From assembly GCA_003952965.2 (NCBI GenBank), contig CM025850.1, forward strand, positions 9,612,950 to 9,676,949: DNA of 64,000 nt, read 5' to 3'. Below are positions 1 through 12,173 of this stretch, piece after piece. The stretch is from Morella rubra (taxonomy: Eukaryota > Streptophyta > Magnoliopsida > Fagales > Myricaceae). Position 1 is the first letter of the stretch, and every line of letters starts with the position of its first letter. Below the pieces are notes generated by a model. The model did no database searches, was not told the origin of the DNA, and was given only the letters and a program-made list of their open reading frames with translations. The position numbers and the translations under genes were made by a program.

Positions 1-198
1 TCACAAGAAATAAAGTAAGCAAGCAGTTTCAACTTGGAAAGTCAAAAGTCCCATGCAGTGTTGCCCTTTCCTTTTGGTACTTGTCTTAAATAAACACAAT
101 CATGCTTTCAAGAAGAGGAACCCAAAACAAATAACCTTGTGATAAAAAGATTGCTATTACCATTGAGAGAGAATATGATAAGTCAACAAATCAAATAC

Positions 199-2644
199 CT
201 AATTCAGCGGCTTTCATTGCAGCAACTTTTGCGGCATTATGATCATTAGCAGCATCAGATCCACTGGCCTGGGTCTCTCCAGGAGTTACTTTAGCATCCT
301 CAGCTACAGATGAGAACTTTGACGCAGGTTTAACTGTAAGGGGATCATATACTTTCTAACTATTAGGTAACAGAATGGAAAACAAAACTGAGATAGGAAA
401 CTAAAACAAGAAAGCTAAAGAAAAGCTACCATGTTTCCCATAGTCAACGTCCTTGTCCAGACTATGTGGCTTTGGCTTTTTTGCTGGAGATTCTTGATTT
501 TCAGACATAGGGGAAAATTTATCATCCGCATGCTCCCCTGATTCTCTAATGTGTCGCTCCTTATCTCTGTTGACATCTCGGTCATCATATTTCCTCTTTT
601 CCTCTTTAGAGAGCTTCTGACCATCCGGTTCCATAGAGTCACTCTTATAAGCATCTTTCAGGCGACGTCTACTACTGTCCCCCCCTGAAGTTGAGCCATT
701 TCGCTGCCCCCAGGTCTCTTCATGGGAAGTTCGGTCACCTCTGTAATCTCCTGAACTTCTACGATAATCACGCTTTTCATCTCGACCATCACTGTCCCTC
801 ATATATCTACTTCTCTCAATCTCTTCAGAAGGTACATGTCTCCTACCAGATCCAGTTCTATCAGATGACGAATCCTTCTCTCTGTACTTCTGGTGTTCTA
901 GAGAGGAGGCTTCTCTATCCCTATCCTTGCTTCTTTGCCCATCATATTTATCTCGGGAATATGCGTCCCCATTTCTTGGATAGTCTCTTGACCTACTCTG
1001 CTCACTTTCTTTTCTCGTAAACTCAGAATGAAGGCCACTCTTTGACTCACGACCAGAACGAGAGGATGCCCTCTTATAGATTCTCTCATCTTCATCCACA
1101 TGCTTGTCATGCATATAGTCATCATGCCTAGAGTAACCATGATAGCCCCTGGAGGACTGTCGCTCTGAGTGTCTATAAGAATCACCACTTCTACCATAGT
1201 GGTTTCTGCTAGAATCCCTTTCCAGTTCCCTCCCATCATCCTTCCTTCTAGATCGATTTTCAGAAAACTTCACACGGTCATCCCTCAAGATATTTGGACT
1301 AGAGCTTCGATCCCGCTTAGGAATTTCTGCAAATGTATAAAATTTTAATAAGCACCAAAATAAGCGACAAAAACAATGGCTAAAACCACATCACCTGTAA
1401 ACTACTCCAAGACATTCTACAATGAAACTGCTTCAGAAGGAATTTGTACTCGCACCTCTATTCATTGCTTAAGATTACTAATTAGACTGGTGAATCCAAC
1501 AAAGATTTTTCTCCAATCTCCAGCTCTGACATGGTGGTGTAATGTGTCCATTTTTTTCTTATTTTCTCATCTCTTTTGGCAATAAGTGTAGGGCCCAAAA
1601 ACCGATCACACAAGAAAAGGGATCTCTAAAAACAAAAACTCAGTGGGATGGAAAATATCCAATGAATAAGTTTAATTCTAAGGTTTCTCTTTCACCAAAT
1701 GACGGCCCCCAATGCTTGCTTGCTCTTCTCTCTTTTGAGAGAAAAAGGGGGCAGGTGGTAGTTTGTTATTGCAGATTTACGTTTTAATATTCTCTTGTTC
1801 TGGAATACATCAGCTGCATATGTGGGCACCATTCTTGAATTTCTCTTTCACCAAATGACAGCCCCCAATGCTTGCTTGCTCTTCTCTCTTTTGAGAGAAA
1901 AAGGGGGCAGGTGGTAGTTTATTATTGCAGATTTACGTTTTAATATTCTCTTGTTCTGGAATACATCAGCTGCATATGTGGGCACCATTCTTGAATTTCT
2001 GTCCTGATTTTATAGAGTCCTATATTATACAAATTTCTAAACATACTCAGCACCTTTTATAAAAGTGAAGCAAAAGTCAAGGATGGGAACCTATAAGAGA
2101 ATTTATAGGTGATCTGTTACTCACTTTGCATGATGATTTTGCTGAGGTCATTGAGAGTCAAGCACCAAAAAGGGATGGGCCATGAATGATGAAAAGCAGA
2201 AGAAGGTGAGAAATATGGACTAAAATGAAGTTTAAAATTTCCAAATCTTGATTGTATGAAAAAAAAAGTTTCTTTCAAGCTGGACACTACAGCAAGACAC
2301 AAAGCAAAGAAACTGCAATTGGCCCTCACTAGCAACATGTTAAGCCAATTTCACACATCTTTTTTCCCCCTTACATACAATCTTGTATGAGCAATACTTT
2401 AAAAAAAAAAAAAAGGCTGATTGTCAACTTTATTTCACAGACTCTTGCCATGACAAACCACTGCTCAAAGACCATTATCTCTCCAGAAAGGAAACCGAAT
2501 TAAAAACTAACCTACAGGTGACGATGATCCACTAACTGGAGTACGGCGCCGATACTTCCTGTTCGCTGCATCCGTAGATGGTTTGCGAAATGTTGTTTTT
2601 GCATCAGCATCATCTGGGGGTGGAGACTGCAACTTTGAATCCAT
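199..2644 (-). CDS. Arg/Ser-rich coiled-coil protein 2-like (RSRC2/SMAP family), 3' end outside window
   Basis: Three coding exons are visible: 2512..2644 (ATG at 2644), 430..1326 and 199..333. All have GT-AG borders and matching phases (GTA G|AA, CAT G|TT). The last visible exon ends in a GT donor at 198-197, so the remaining exon(s) lie beyond the left edge. The 388 visible residues are dominated by Arg, Ser, Asp and Lys, with a basic start (MDSKLQSPPPDDADAK), RDRSSSP-type motifs, and a stretch ending KVAAMKAAEL. In plant RSRC2-like proteins that stretch leads into the short C-terminal SMAP domain. Such proteins are nuclear and are thought to act with the splicing machinery; no catalytic domain is expected. 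The assignment rests on composition and recalled similarity, so family confidence is moderate while the gene itself is firm. The large intron 1327..2511 carries a 156-bp tandem duplication. Confidence 0.72.
1684..1995. repeat. Tandem duplication, two 156-bp units
   Basis: Units 1684..1839 and 1840..1995 are in direct tandem. By eye they differ at only about two positions (gacgg/gacag and tttgtt/tttatt), so the duplication is young. It lies in the first coding intron of the RSRC2-like gene and contains an inverted-repeat-like core around ctctcttttgagag. Confidence 0.9.
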
Positions 2645-3540
2645 GATGCCTAGCACACAATAACAGCACCAACACCAAGGGAATAAGCAAACAAAAGAAC
2701 AATACTAGGGTGGTAATTTATCATTTAAACACTGTTGGATTCAAGAGACTTGTTCTTTTTAAATAGAATAAGAGCCAAAATAGTTGGGAGCAAAAAAAAA
2801 AAAAAAGGCCCAATCTGGACTCCCATCCCGACATTTGGTAGCTAGGAAGAAAACGGAAGAAAAAGAAATACATTACTTACACGTGCAAATACAAAGGTAC
2901 CGAGTCAACAACTATATATTTTTGTGAACCTCCTAAGCGGTTTTTTGTGTGTGCATTTTCTGGTTCCCTGTAGAACAAACAATGGAACCTAAATTCCGTT
3001 ACTCCTAATATTCTTTTCACGAACAAAACAATTTAGGTGTATAACGTTTCGCTTTAAATTTGCATTTTCTGATCAGATCGAGCATCCCAAGCACAAACCC
3101 CTTGTAGTTTGCCTAGAAAAATCAGACACTGAACAGAAAATAGACAGAAAAAGAAGCCATAAGCTGAAACACAAATACTGGTTTTGAAATGACGACGCAC
3201 TCACCCCCAACATGGCAACTGGCCAATCAAAACACAAAGTTCCAAGACAAAATGAAAAATGATTTTCCTATGTTTTCTCAGCAGCCAAATAGAGAAAAGC
3301 AAGTTCCGAATCTAGTTTCGAAATTGAAACATACGAAACATCGTATCGCACAACATCAACCAAAAAAGAAGGGAGAGTTGATCGGAGGAATCGTACCCGA
3401 GTAGTTTCGGAACTCAATTCAGAAAGAATTCCCCCATTTTCCGGGATTTTCTCTCCGTGAGGATGTGTTATTTTCCGGTAATTTGTATGTAGGGTTTGTT
3501 TCTCGCGCTCTTAGGGCTGGGGATTTAAGCCTTAAGGCTA
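2645..3540 (-). promoter_or_regulatory. 5' leader, probable leader intron and promoter of the RSRC2-like gene
   Basis: No coding sequence is seen here. Just upstream of the ATG (minus strand) is a possible acceptor (TGCTAG|GC). Near 3395 there is a possible donor (CTCGG|GTACG), which would make a leader intron of about 0.7 kb, as is common in plant splicing-factor genes. The transcription start would lie near 3400-3540. No clear TATA box was identified. Confidence 0.35.
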
Positions 3541-4124
3541 AGCTAGAAGGGCCAGGGAAGGAGGAATCATCGGATGAGCTCAGGCCCACGTGCTGTCTCT
3601 ACGTGTCAAACACTCAGGCCTATCAGCGTCTCACTCCGTAGGATACATGCCACACGGAAAGCTCAGTATTTGTTTGATAGACCGTTTCGGTTTGTCGAAG
3701 GATAAATAGCTTAACGGGAGAAGAATTTTCGAGAATAAATTCTTTATATAGATCTTCCCCATGAATTAGCTTTTTTTTCAAAACGGTTTCGATTTTTTTT
3801 TTTATCTCTATCATTCTATTACAAAAAAAAATTACCTGCCTCCAAAGTGAAATAAACTAGTGGACCTTGCATTTTATTGCTTTCCTTAAACATAAAAAGT
3901 ACATTTTTGATGAAAGGTTTGGTTGATGTGTGGTTTATATCGAGATGCTGTGGTACTTTCAAGAATTTTATGCGCAGTCTTTAGGGACGACTTTTCCAAA
4001 ATCGATTTCCATAAGCATAAGTAAAAATGAAAGTATAAGCATTTCAATAAGCTGAACCCTTGGAAGGAGAGATATCTAGAAAGTGTTCCGTAAAGAAAAA
4101 ACAAAATATATTTGGTGGGTCAGA
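3541..4124. other. AT-rich spacer, nothing recognised
   Basis: Short random ORFs only. No gene, RNA or repeat could be supported here. Confidence 0.5.
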
Positions 4125-5740
4125 GCGGGTAAAGAGTTTCAAAAAGAAGAGGAAACCCTAGACCAATAAGATAAAGGTAGGGGAGATGGCCCTACACCAG
4201 GAAAAACATACACTCGTTATATGACAACAACTAAAGCAAGAAGGATGTAGATCGCTCGTGACACAAGAACGTCAGTCACTGAACTCGCTGCGGAAAACCT
4301 TGCTCCAGGGCAGCTGTTGAAACTTAGACGACTCAAGGCAACAGCGGGAATGGATTAAGGGCCTACCTTAGGTTGGACGGAGAGATTCCTCCATTTCTTG
4401 CTTGACTTTGATGAAAGAAAAGAATCTTCCCAATGTGATCTCATTTAGATCTCAATCGGACAAGTTAACCTTTGTGAGGGAAGAAAAATACGGACATACC
4501 GAATAGCCTGCTTTTCATCATCTTATGCAATTTCCTACATCGAAAGCTTACAAGGCCCTTACACCAATCACACGAGACCCCAATGGTCCTACACCCGGAT
4601 ACCCTTTGACTCGCTTACACATTCTCACTCAATCAAAGAAGACAAGACTGTCTGAGTTGAAACTCAAGGAAAAAAAAGCTTAGACATCCGAAGAAAGGAT
4701 AGGATACCGAAATCGGCTAGACCGGCACAGTCTCAAGCTCAGGTGCGAAGCAAAAAAGAAGGACTTGACGACGGGAAGGGAGTTAGACAGTCTCAAAGGC
4801 AAGGCCCTCAACGACTAAACGATAGGTTTTTTTCCTCAAAGACTCTAAAAAAAAATAAGCAACTACTTAAGACAGGCTAAGGGAATAAGAGAATAAGGTA
4901 ATGTCAAGCTGCCAAGGCCCTGACTGAGAGGATGAAAGGCTTAGGCCATGACAGATTCGCTTACTGAAAGGGCTGCTTGAAAGGCTGGCTGATGTGGTTG
5001 AAGAGGAGGAGGAAAAGACACTCAAGGCAAAGCCAATGCCACAACCAAGAAGAAAAGATCGTAAATGCATCCGCCATTCGAAAATGAGAGGCCATCGTCA
5101 ATGGTGATAAACTCGCGAACCTTACACGATGACGATGGATTACTGACTACTTTACGTACGATTTCCATTCAGTTTATGAAAGAAATGCCCCTGAGGGAAT
5201 TCGAAGGCTAGCAGACTGATGAAAGAAAGGGATTAGGTCGTAGAGGCGTCAGCAAGTTCAAAGGCCTTGGGGGAACTACTTCATTACCTGAGGATGGTGC
5301 GAAGCGAAAGAGTCAGCCCTTGCTTCGATCGCTAGAAGTTAGAGTGCCCCTGAATGAAAAGCGGAAAGAGCCTATTCGAGAACAGTAACAAGAGTCCTTA
5401 ATTTCTACACTTACAAGTTGAGAGATTCCATTGACGAAGTATTCGCTAAAGAGAATGCGAGTGAGAAGGACTTGGGCAAGACAAGGGATGACGCATTAAT
5501 TGCACCTCCTGTTACTAAGAACTCGAGTGCCGACTTCAAATGAGGGGAACTACTTTTCATAGGCTGATCTGAATTAGGCTTAGGCTTTTAGGTCTTCTAC
5601 GCGCAGGCATACCCTTTCTTTCTTCTAGCTAGGGTAGAGACAAAGACAACTATTAGTATACCAACCCCTCCCTTACTCAATAGCCCTTCGTTAAGTACAC
5701 TTCCTTAAGTAACGTACACTCCTTTTCAACTCCTTTTCAT
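4125..5740. other. Probable nuclear insertion of mitochondrial non-coding DNA (NUMT)
   Basis: This block is visibly less AT-rich than its flanks and reads like plant mitochondrial intergenic DNA. It is rich in GAAAGAAAG, CTTAGG and GGAAAG words, lacks long homopolymers, and contains strings such as ccctttctttcttctagcta. No mitochondrial gene is recognisable and no ORF is convincing. The borders are approximate and set by the change in composition; the right edge falls where sequence returns to poly-A/T-rich DNA near 5740. An old degraded nuclear gene or unclassified repeat are the alternatives. Confidence 0.42.
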
Positions 5741-6433
5741 GGTCGAGCTTCTTTTATTTCCTCAAATAATTATTCTTAGTTTCATCATCGAGATAAATTA
5801 TTAATATTGGGGGCTAATTTTTTTGTTTATCTAATTTTTTGGGTTTTTACCACCACTTTCCAAAAAAATTCAAAACTAAAAAAAAACATAATAAACTTCA
5901 ACATTTAAAAATTCTCAAAATTTTGAAAATATTTTCCAAAATTTCAGTAAACAAACAAGATAATTAACTATACGGGATTAGGAAGATCTCCTGTACGAAT
6001 ATTTTAAAGCGTAAATAATTTTTTTGACTCTATCCAAAGCGAACTTATTCATATACTGTCAGATATGTCCGAATTCAGTATAAATAAATGATTGTCTGAA
6101 TTTTCATGGTTACCGGAAAAAAAAATATTAACACTTAAAGTTCATTACTAATTTCATATTTATTTACAGGGGAAAACGCAAAAGTGGATTGATATAAGTT
6201 GTCAATATAAATAGGAAGAAATAGAGGGAAAGCTGATGCCATTTCAACAAAATCCAGGGGGACTTCTGAAATAAATTGCGAAATTGTCACGAGGGAGGGT
6301 TTTAGGGTTTAGGACTGAACATTCTTTCTTATCACTCTCTTCCTCTCTCTACCAGTACTCCCTCCACAGCCCGTCATCTCCCATTTCCACTGTTAGGTTC
6401 TCTGGTTTCCTTGCGAATACTGGGCATCTCACC
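5741..6433. promoter_or_regulatory. AT-rich spacer and upstream region of the PPR gene
   Basis: AT-rich DNA to about 6250, then a pyrimidine-rich leader (ctcttcctctctctacc near 6340) just before the PPR start at 6434. This is typical of a plant 5' UTR. No TATA box could be assigned. Confidence 0.35.
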
Positions 6434-9400
6434 ATGTGGGCTCTTCGTCGTGCTTCTAGTCCTCTCAGGTAATCCTCTTTCGGTACGAGAATGCGTGCGT
6501 GTGGGCGAGAGTTTGGCTACTGGCTAAGTTAGGGGCATGGACGGAAAGTTGAATGTTGGTGTTAAATGGGTTATTTTTATTTGGTTTCTTTTCGCGACGA
6601 AGAGTATACTTTCTTGGTTTTTTGGTATTTGTTCCCTCTGGTTGGTTGCTGAGAAAGCAGAGGAAGATGAGAGGGAAGCGGGGTGGTGGAAAACAATGGG
6701 CTTTCGTGGCTGGTTGGTTGCGTTTGTAAACGTGTCATTGTGTCGGTACTTGTGTTTACTTACTGATACCTCTGTTTTGTTGCTGAGAAAGATGAGAGAA
6801 AGGGAGGATGCTGGGAGGTGGGGATTTCGTGTTTTTTCCGTTTCTTATTAGATGTAAAGAAGAAAGTGTTTTTGGTTCGTATTGGTTTATATCCTTGGTG
6901 TAGTTGTTTTGCGAGTAAAATGGAATAATGGATGGAAGAAGGTGGACTTTGGGTTTTCTCCTTTCAATGGTGATAAAATGCAATTTTTTTACTCTCAGTG
7001 ACCAAATTTTTTGTTCCGGTATATATATATATATTTTTTTGTAACGAGGGAAATTCTATACGAGCCACACGGAGTAGTGCCCACCTAACTTACAGTTAAA
7101 TCCGGGACTAGAACTCTCTTGTACATTTCATTGTACTTGTTATAACTTTTCTTTTGAAGAAGTTATTTCCCCTGCAAATGGTTAATCCCTACAAACAAAT
7201 AAATTGTTATTCTATTCTGTAGTTGTAACTGTCTGGTTTTATTGATTGTTTACTTTTTTTCTTCTTCTTTCAGGAGCCGAGGGTTTAGCATGATAAGTTC
7301 TCGTGAATGTTTTGCTAAGTTAGAAATAGCAAGTAGTTGCATAGAGGATGACAAGGTCGGTACCCTTGAGTCTCCTCAAGGGACATATGATAGATGCTTG
7401 TCTCTGAAGAGGTTTTACCATGCAACATATGCTTCTTCAAAATTCTCTTTTGATAGACACAGTTTTTCTTCACAAGCTGGTGCTAAAAGCAGTGGAGAAG
7501 AAGATGACTTGGAAGATGGGTTTTCGGAACTTGAGACGCCTTCTAGTCCTGAGGCAAATCAAGATAGTAATATACAGGATGAAAATGATGATGAGTTAAT
7601 TTCTGAGCCAGAAGTTTCTGATGATGATGTTGATGGTGAAGAGCCGTCTCAAAACGAGCTGGAGCTATTAGACATTGATACCAACCCCAGTGAGAAAAGA
7701 GCAAGTAAGAGAAGGGCTCAATCCAAATTGTTCGATGCCATCTTGTCTGCTCCTGGTTTGTCTGTTCACAGTGCTCTTGATAAGTGGGTTTGAGGAAGGA
7801 AATGATTTTAGCAGGGCAGAGGGTCTCATTGGCCATGCTTAACCTTCGTAAACGCAAGATGTTTGGGAGGGCATTGCAGGTAAATATATGTGATCTTATC
7901 TGAAAGTTAAGTTAAAATTAGAGAGCCCAGGAACTTGTTTTACCTTGGTCTCATACTTAGGCAGTTATATTAATGTTGGATCTCCTATATTGTTTGAAGA
8001 TGAGTATATTAGCTGTTCAGTTGGAAATTTTCAATGGAGTCTAAGCCTTAATAGAGAAGTGCAAGACTGGAAAGGGAGTATAATTAATATAGAATATGGT
8101 GGTGTTACACTTTTTGCTGACTTTGTGCTTAACATTTGAGCCACATAGTTGAGTCATATGTGTAGAACAGCCACTGCCTGTGTCAGCAGAACTTGGATGG
8201 TAGGCAAAGTTTGATTCTTCTTCCAACGAAGCTGGTTACTATGACAGTAGGTCAGTTTAAATTTGGTGTGGGTGTTTTTTTTTTTTTTTTTTTTTGTTTT
8301 GTTTTGGTTTTTTTTTTTTTTTGGGGGGGGGGGGGGGATTTCAGGATATTTATTGTGTGCCATTGACTATGACATTTATCTGCTAATCTGGCAGTAATTT
8401 CAGTTGCTTTCATTGCTGTTGCATGCAGTATGTTGCTATCTAGTTTAAGAGATCTTCTCTCATGTCCATTTTTTTCCTATGTGTATTGAAGGATTTCCCT
8501 TTGCTCAGTAATCAGCTTCAGCTTCAGTGCATAGGATTTTCCTGTTCCTATGTATTGAAGGATTTCCCTTTACATCATGTTTGGACCCCAAAATTGTTAA
8601 AAAACAGAAATATTCTCAAAATTTTTGAAAATTTTGTTTGTGTCAAACATGCCCCAAGTCTTAAACTAGTTCGGGTTGGACAAGTCAGGACTTTTACCAG
8701 CCATTTTTGGTCCTTAGGGTCCTTTGGCTGGATACAACAGTAAGGTTTTTCTACAACAGAGGAGAAATTAATTCCCATTTTCTGGCTAGTGTGTGATTGA
8801 ATTGAGAATGATTTGTGGATATGCTAATGTGTCTTTGGACCATCTCTTTCCCCCATTTAAGGGAAGGAGCATGGGGCCACAGGTCTAGTCCCAAATAAGT
8901 GTTGAGTGTGATAACTGCACTCTTAAAAAAAAAATATGATTTTCAGGATGTGAAGGTGATGAGTTTATATGGGTGGAATTTTGAGGAGGAGTAAGCAGAT
9001 TCTGGTTCTTCACCCTATATTGACCTTTTTAATGTCATTCTGGAATCATTGGTGGGGAGGTGACTACTTTTTTTGGGTTAAACCTAGATCTTGGTTGCTA
9101 TTTTGCACTTTGCTCGTCTATGAGAAAAGTCACATATGAATACTAGGTCTTAATACCACTAGCTTTGGCTCAATGAGTTGTTGAGTTCTTATTGTTTAGA
9201 GTCAAATATCTGCTAGAAAGCATGATTCGACATTGTAGTAACATGCATGAGTTCTGAGGTGCATCAAATAAATTTTGCCTTAAGTTTCCATTGAAATGCC
9301 TAGGACATCCTTTGGGACCTTTGCAGTCAACTATCCATCTTTATTTGGACTGCCAATTTTGGTTATAATGAATTTGTTTTGGTTTTGTCCCTCACCAAAT

Positions 9401-10811
9401 GTCTAGAGAAGAAATGTCACCAGTCTATGGGTAGTATCTACAGACTCCAAGGACATATATTATCCTTCATATGTTTGATTCCAGTTCTTTAATGGGTTTG
9501 GTTTTGTATGGGAGGCAAAATTTGCATCTCTTTCTCTCTCTCTTAGATATCTGCATTTGTTTTGCAGCTCTCAGAGTGGCTGGAGGCGAATAAGCGTCTT
9601 GAGTTCATTGAAAGAGATTATGCTTCTCGTCTTGATTTGATTGCCAAGGTACGTGGTCTCCAGAAGGCAGAAAACTATGTTGAAAAAATACCCAAATCCT
9701 TCAGAGGGGAGGTAATTTATCGAACACTGCTGGCAAACTGTGTTGTTGCCAATAACACAAAGAAAGCGGAAGAAATATTCAACAAAATGAAGGACTTAGA
9801 CTTCCCAATTACATCATTTTCTTGCAACCAGTTGCTCCTTCTCTACAAGAGGCATGACAAGAAGAAAATAGCTGATGTCTTATGTTAATGGAGAAAGAAA
9901 ATGTCAAGCCCACTTTATTCACTTATAAGCTCTTAATAGATACCAAAGGCCAATCCAATGACATAACTGGTATGGATCAAATTGTTGAGACAATGAAGGC
10001 CGAAGGCATTGAACCAGACATTCCTACTCAAGCCATCATAGCTAAGCATTATGCCTCAGGTGGGCTTAAGGACAAAGCTGAGGCGATTTTAAAAGAGATA
10101 GAGGGGGACAACTTAAAAGATCGTTGGGCCATACGAGTATTGCTTCCTCTTTATGCACAGCTGGGAATGGCTGATGATGTGAGTAGACTTTGGAAGGCAT
10201 GTGAGTCGAGTCCTGGGCTTGAGGACTGCATGGCTGCTATTGATGCATGGGGAAAGTTGAAGAAGATCAATGAAGCAGAGGCAGTTTTTGATAGGATGGT
10301 AAAAACATGGAAGACGCTTAATTCGAGGCATTATTCTGTGATTCTGAGGGTATATGCAAACAATAAGATGCTGACCAAGGGCAAGGATCTTGTTAAGCGT
10401 ATGGCCGAGAGTGGGTGCAGGATTGGCCCATTAACTTGGGATGCACTTGTAAGGCTTTATGTGGAGGCTGGAGAGGTGGAAAAGGCTGATTCGATCTTAC
10501 AGAAGGCGACCCAGCAGAGCCAGATGAAGGCGATGTTCAGTTCTTACATGGCCATTATGGAACAGTATGCAAAGAGGGGTGATATCCACAATTCAGAAAA
10601 GATGTTTAATCGGATAAGACAAGCTGGGTATGTGGGTCGGGGGCGGCAGTTTCAGGCTCTAGTCCAGGCCTATATAAATGCAAAGGTGCCGGCTTATGGG
10701 ATTAGGGAGAGGATGAAGGCAGATAATTTATTCCCAAACAAATCTTTGGCAGCGCAATTGATTCAGGTTGATGCGTTTAGGAAGACAGCTGTGTCAGATT
10801 TGCTTGATTGA
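6434..10811 (+). CDS. PPR596: Mitochondrial P-class PPR protein (At1g80270/PPR596-like), reading frame broken by three frameshifts
   Basis: Exons are 6434..6468, 7274..7879 and 9568..10811, with good splice sites and matching phases. The product begins MWALRRASSPLR, a likely mitochondrial presequence. An acidic linker follows in exon 2 and then helical PPR repeats (for example FRGEVIYRTLLANCV, SRHYSVILRVYA, GPLTWDALVRLYVEAGEVEKA), ending SDLLD as in Arabidopsis At1g80270. That homologue, PPR596, has been tied to editing of mitochondrial rps3 transcripts. Three single-base indels disturb the frame: an extra T in 7789..7791, an extra G in 7821..7823, and a missing T near 9884. Each sits in a short homopolymer. 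Everything else in the roughly 600-codon frame reads cleanly. Either the gene is newly inactivated or the consensus sequence is wrong at these runs. Confidence 0.85.
8275..8337. repeat. Poly-T / poly-G low-complexity tract
   Basis: Long T runs are broken by GTTTTGTTTTGG and followed by about 15 G, inside intron 2 of the PPR gene. Run lengths in such tracts are often unreliable in assemblies. Confidence 0.9.
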
Positions 10812-11755
10812 GGGATGCTTTAGCTACTTTTAGTATCAACTCTTGGGATCCAATTGCAAAAACATTAATGTTTAGGTTATATTGGATTTATTATGTTTTC
10901 ACTTTTTATGCTGCTATATGTATGGGATAATTTCCTCCTCTTGTGCTCGAGGTGTCGAATATAACCGCACAAAATCAATTTAATACCCTTCATAAGTTGT
11001 ATACCAGCGAGGGATGCTGAGATAGTCTGTCACCGATCTCACTCCAGCTCATGGTTCATTCTCCTGAAACGATGTCTATGGTGTAACTCCAAATTGGCAG
11101 CTTTCTTTCTAGTTCCCTGATTTCAGTTTTGAGTGCCTGGATGTTGGTCTGAGCACTCGTATCTTAGAAGTGTTACCATTACAGCTGCTGCTTGGTCCGT
11201 AGGTAGGAAATAAAATTAGAAGTCTGCAGCTGCAAGTAAAAAGAATGGTTTAAGAGATCCGATTGCCGTGTACGCAGCTGGGTTCTAGAATTCAACTACC
11301 ATTGGAGTATTTGTCAGTGGAAGAAAACCATAATTGCATTATATGGTTGTGACTGACGAGGAAGTAAAATCTGGACCTGATTTTCTGATCCTTGTCCTTT
11401 TTTCTGTCGGTGTTCTGTCAGGTTGTTTACTTAGTCCTTGCCCTTGTGGCTAGATTTGCTCGAGCTCCCATGGGTCTCTTCCAATGCTTGGTGTGAGGTT
11501 CAGTTTTTGGTCTAAACAATGAGGCTGTAACTTGTGCATTTCGCAAACTCTAGGAGCAAAGATGGGTTTGGACGCAACGTCCCTAAAACAAACGATTTTA
11601 CATGGAAGAGGACCGGACAGTTTCCTTCTTGTGTAAAGGGAAATGTGGCGGGTTCGCAGGAATAAAAAGCATAGACTTAAGTGATCACATTGGTACGTGA
11701 GAAAAACAACACACGTATAATCTACAATTTCAAACTGCAAAAAGAGTTAACAATA
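10812..11755. other. 3' flank of the PPR gene and spacer
   Basis: Contains the PPR 3' UTR and then unique sequence. No further gene is supported. The antisense ORF around 11450..11740 has no recognisable features. Confidence 0.4.
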
Positions 11756-12138
11756 TGAGTTAAAGACACTTTTCACCCTCTAATTATAGGAGTCTTGACA
11801 CTTTACACCACAATCTATTATTTTAGTCACATTATATCAACCAATTATTAATTTCAGACATGTTGCTAAAATTTTCCATTAATTTGGATGAAAATTTATT
11901 TTGATCTAAAAATTACAATTTTACCCTCGTAAAATGGTCATGGCCAAAAAAAAATTATGAGGTCAAAATTATCATTTTGCATGCCAAACATGATTTTCTG
12001 TTCAAATTAACAAAAAATGTTAACACAACGTGAAAGTGTTTGAAAACAATAATTGAGAGGTGCAATGTTTCAAAAATAAAAGAAGGGGATGCAAAGTGTT
12101 AAGCCTCTCAAACTTATAGATGCAAAGTGTAATTAACT
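11756..12138. mobile_element. Non-autonomous Mutator-type MITE, about 383 bp
   Basis: The ends form imperfect inverted repeats: the left end reads AGTTAAAGACACTTTTCACC, the right end reversed AGTTAATTACACTTTGCATC. The element is flanked by a 9-bp direct repeat TTAACAATA (11747..11755 and 12139..12147), the target-duplication length of the Mutator superfamily. The interior is non-coding. Related termini occur near 21565 and 42700. Confidence 0.65.
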
Positions 12139-12173
12139 TTAACAATATTCATTAAACATGGTCTTTAATATAA

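Noticed and set aside
1276-1288. Separate 295-codon gene starting at 1288
   Set aside because: The first codon is TTG inside an exon; upstream splice acceptor and exon 2512..2644 show it is the middle of the RSRC2-like gene.
9882-10811. Independent 309-codon PPR gene
   Set aside because: It is the continuation of the PPR596-like exon after a missing base; the upstream frame carries the preceding repeats.
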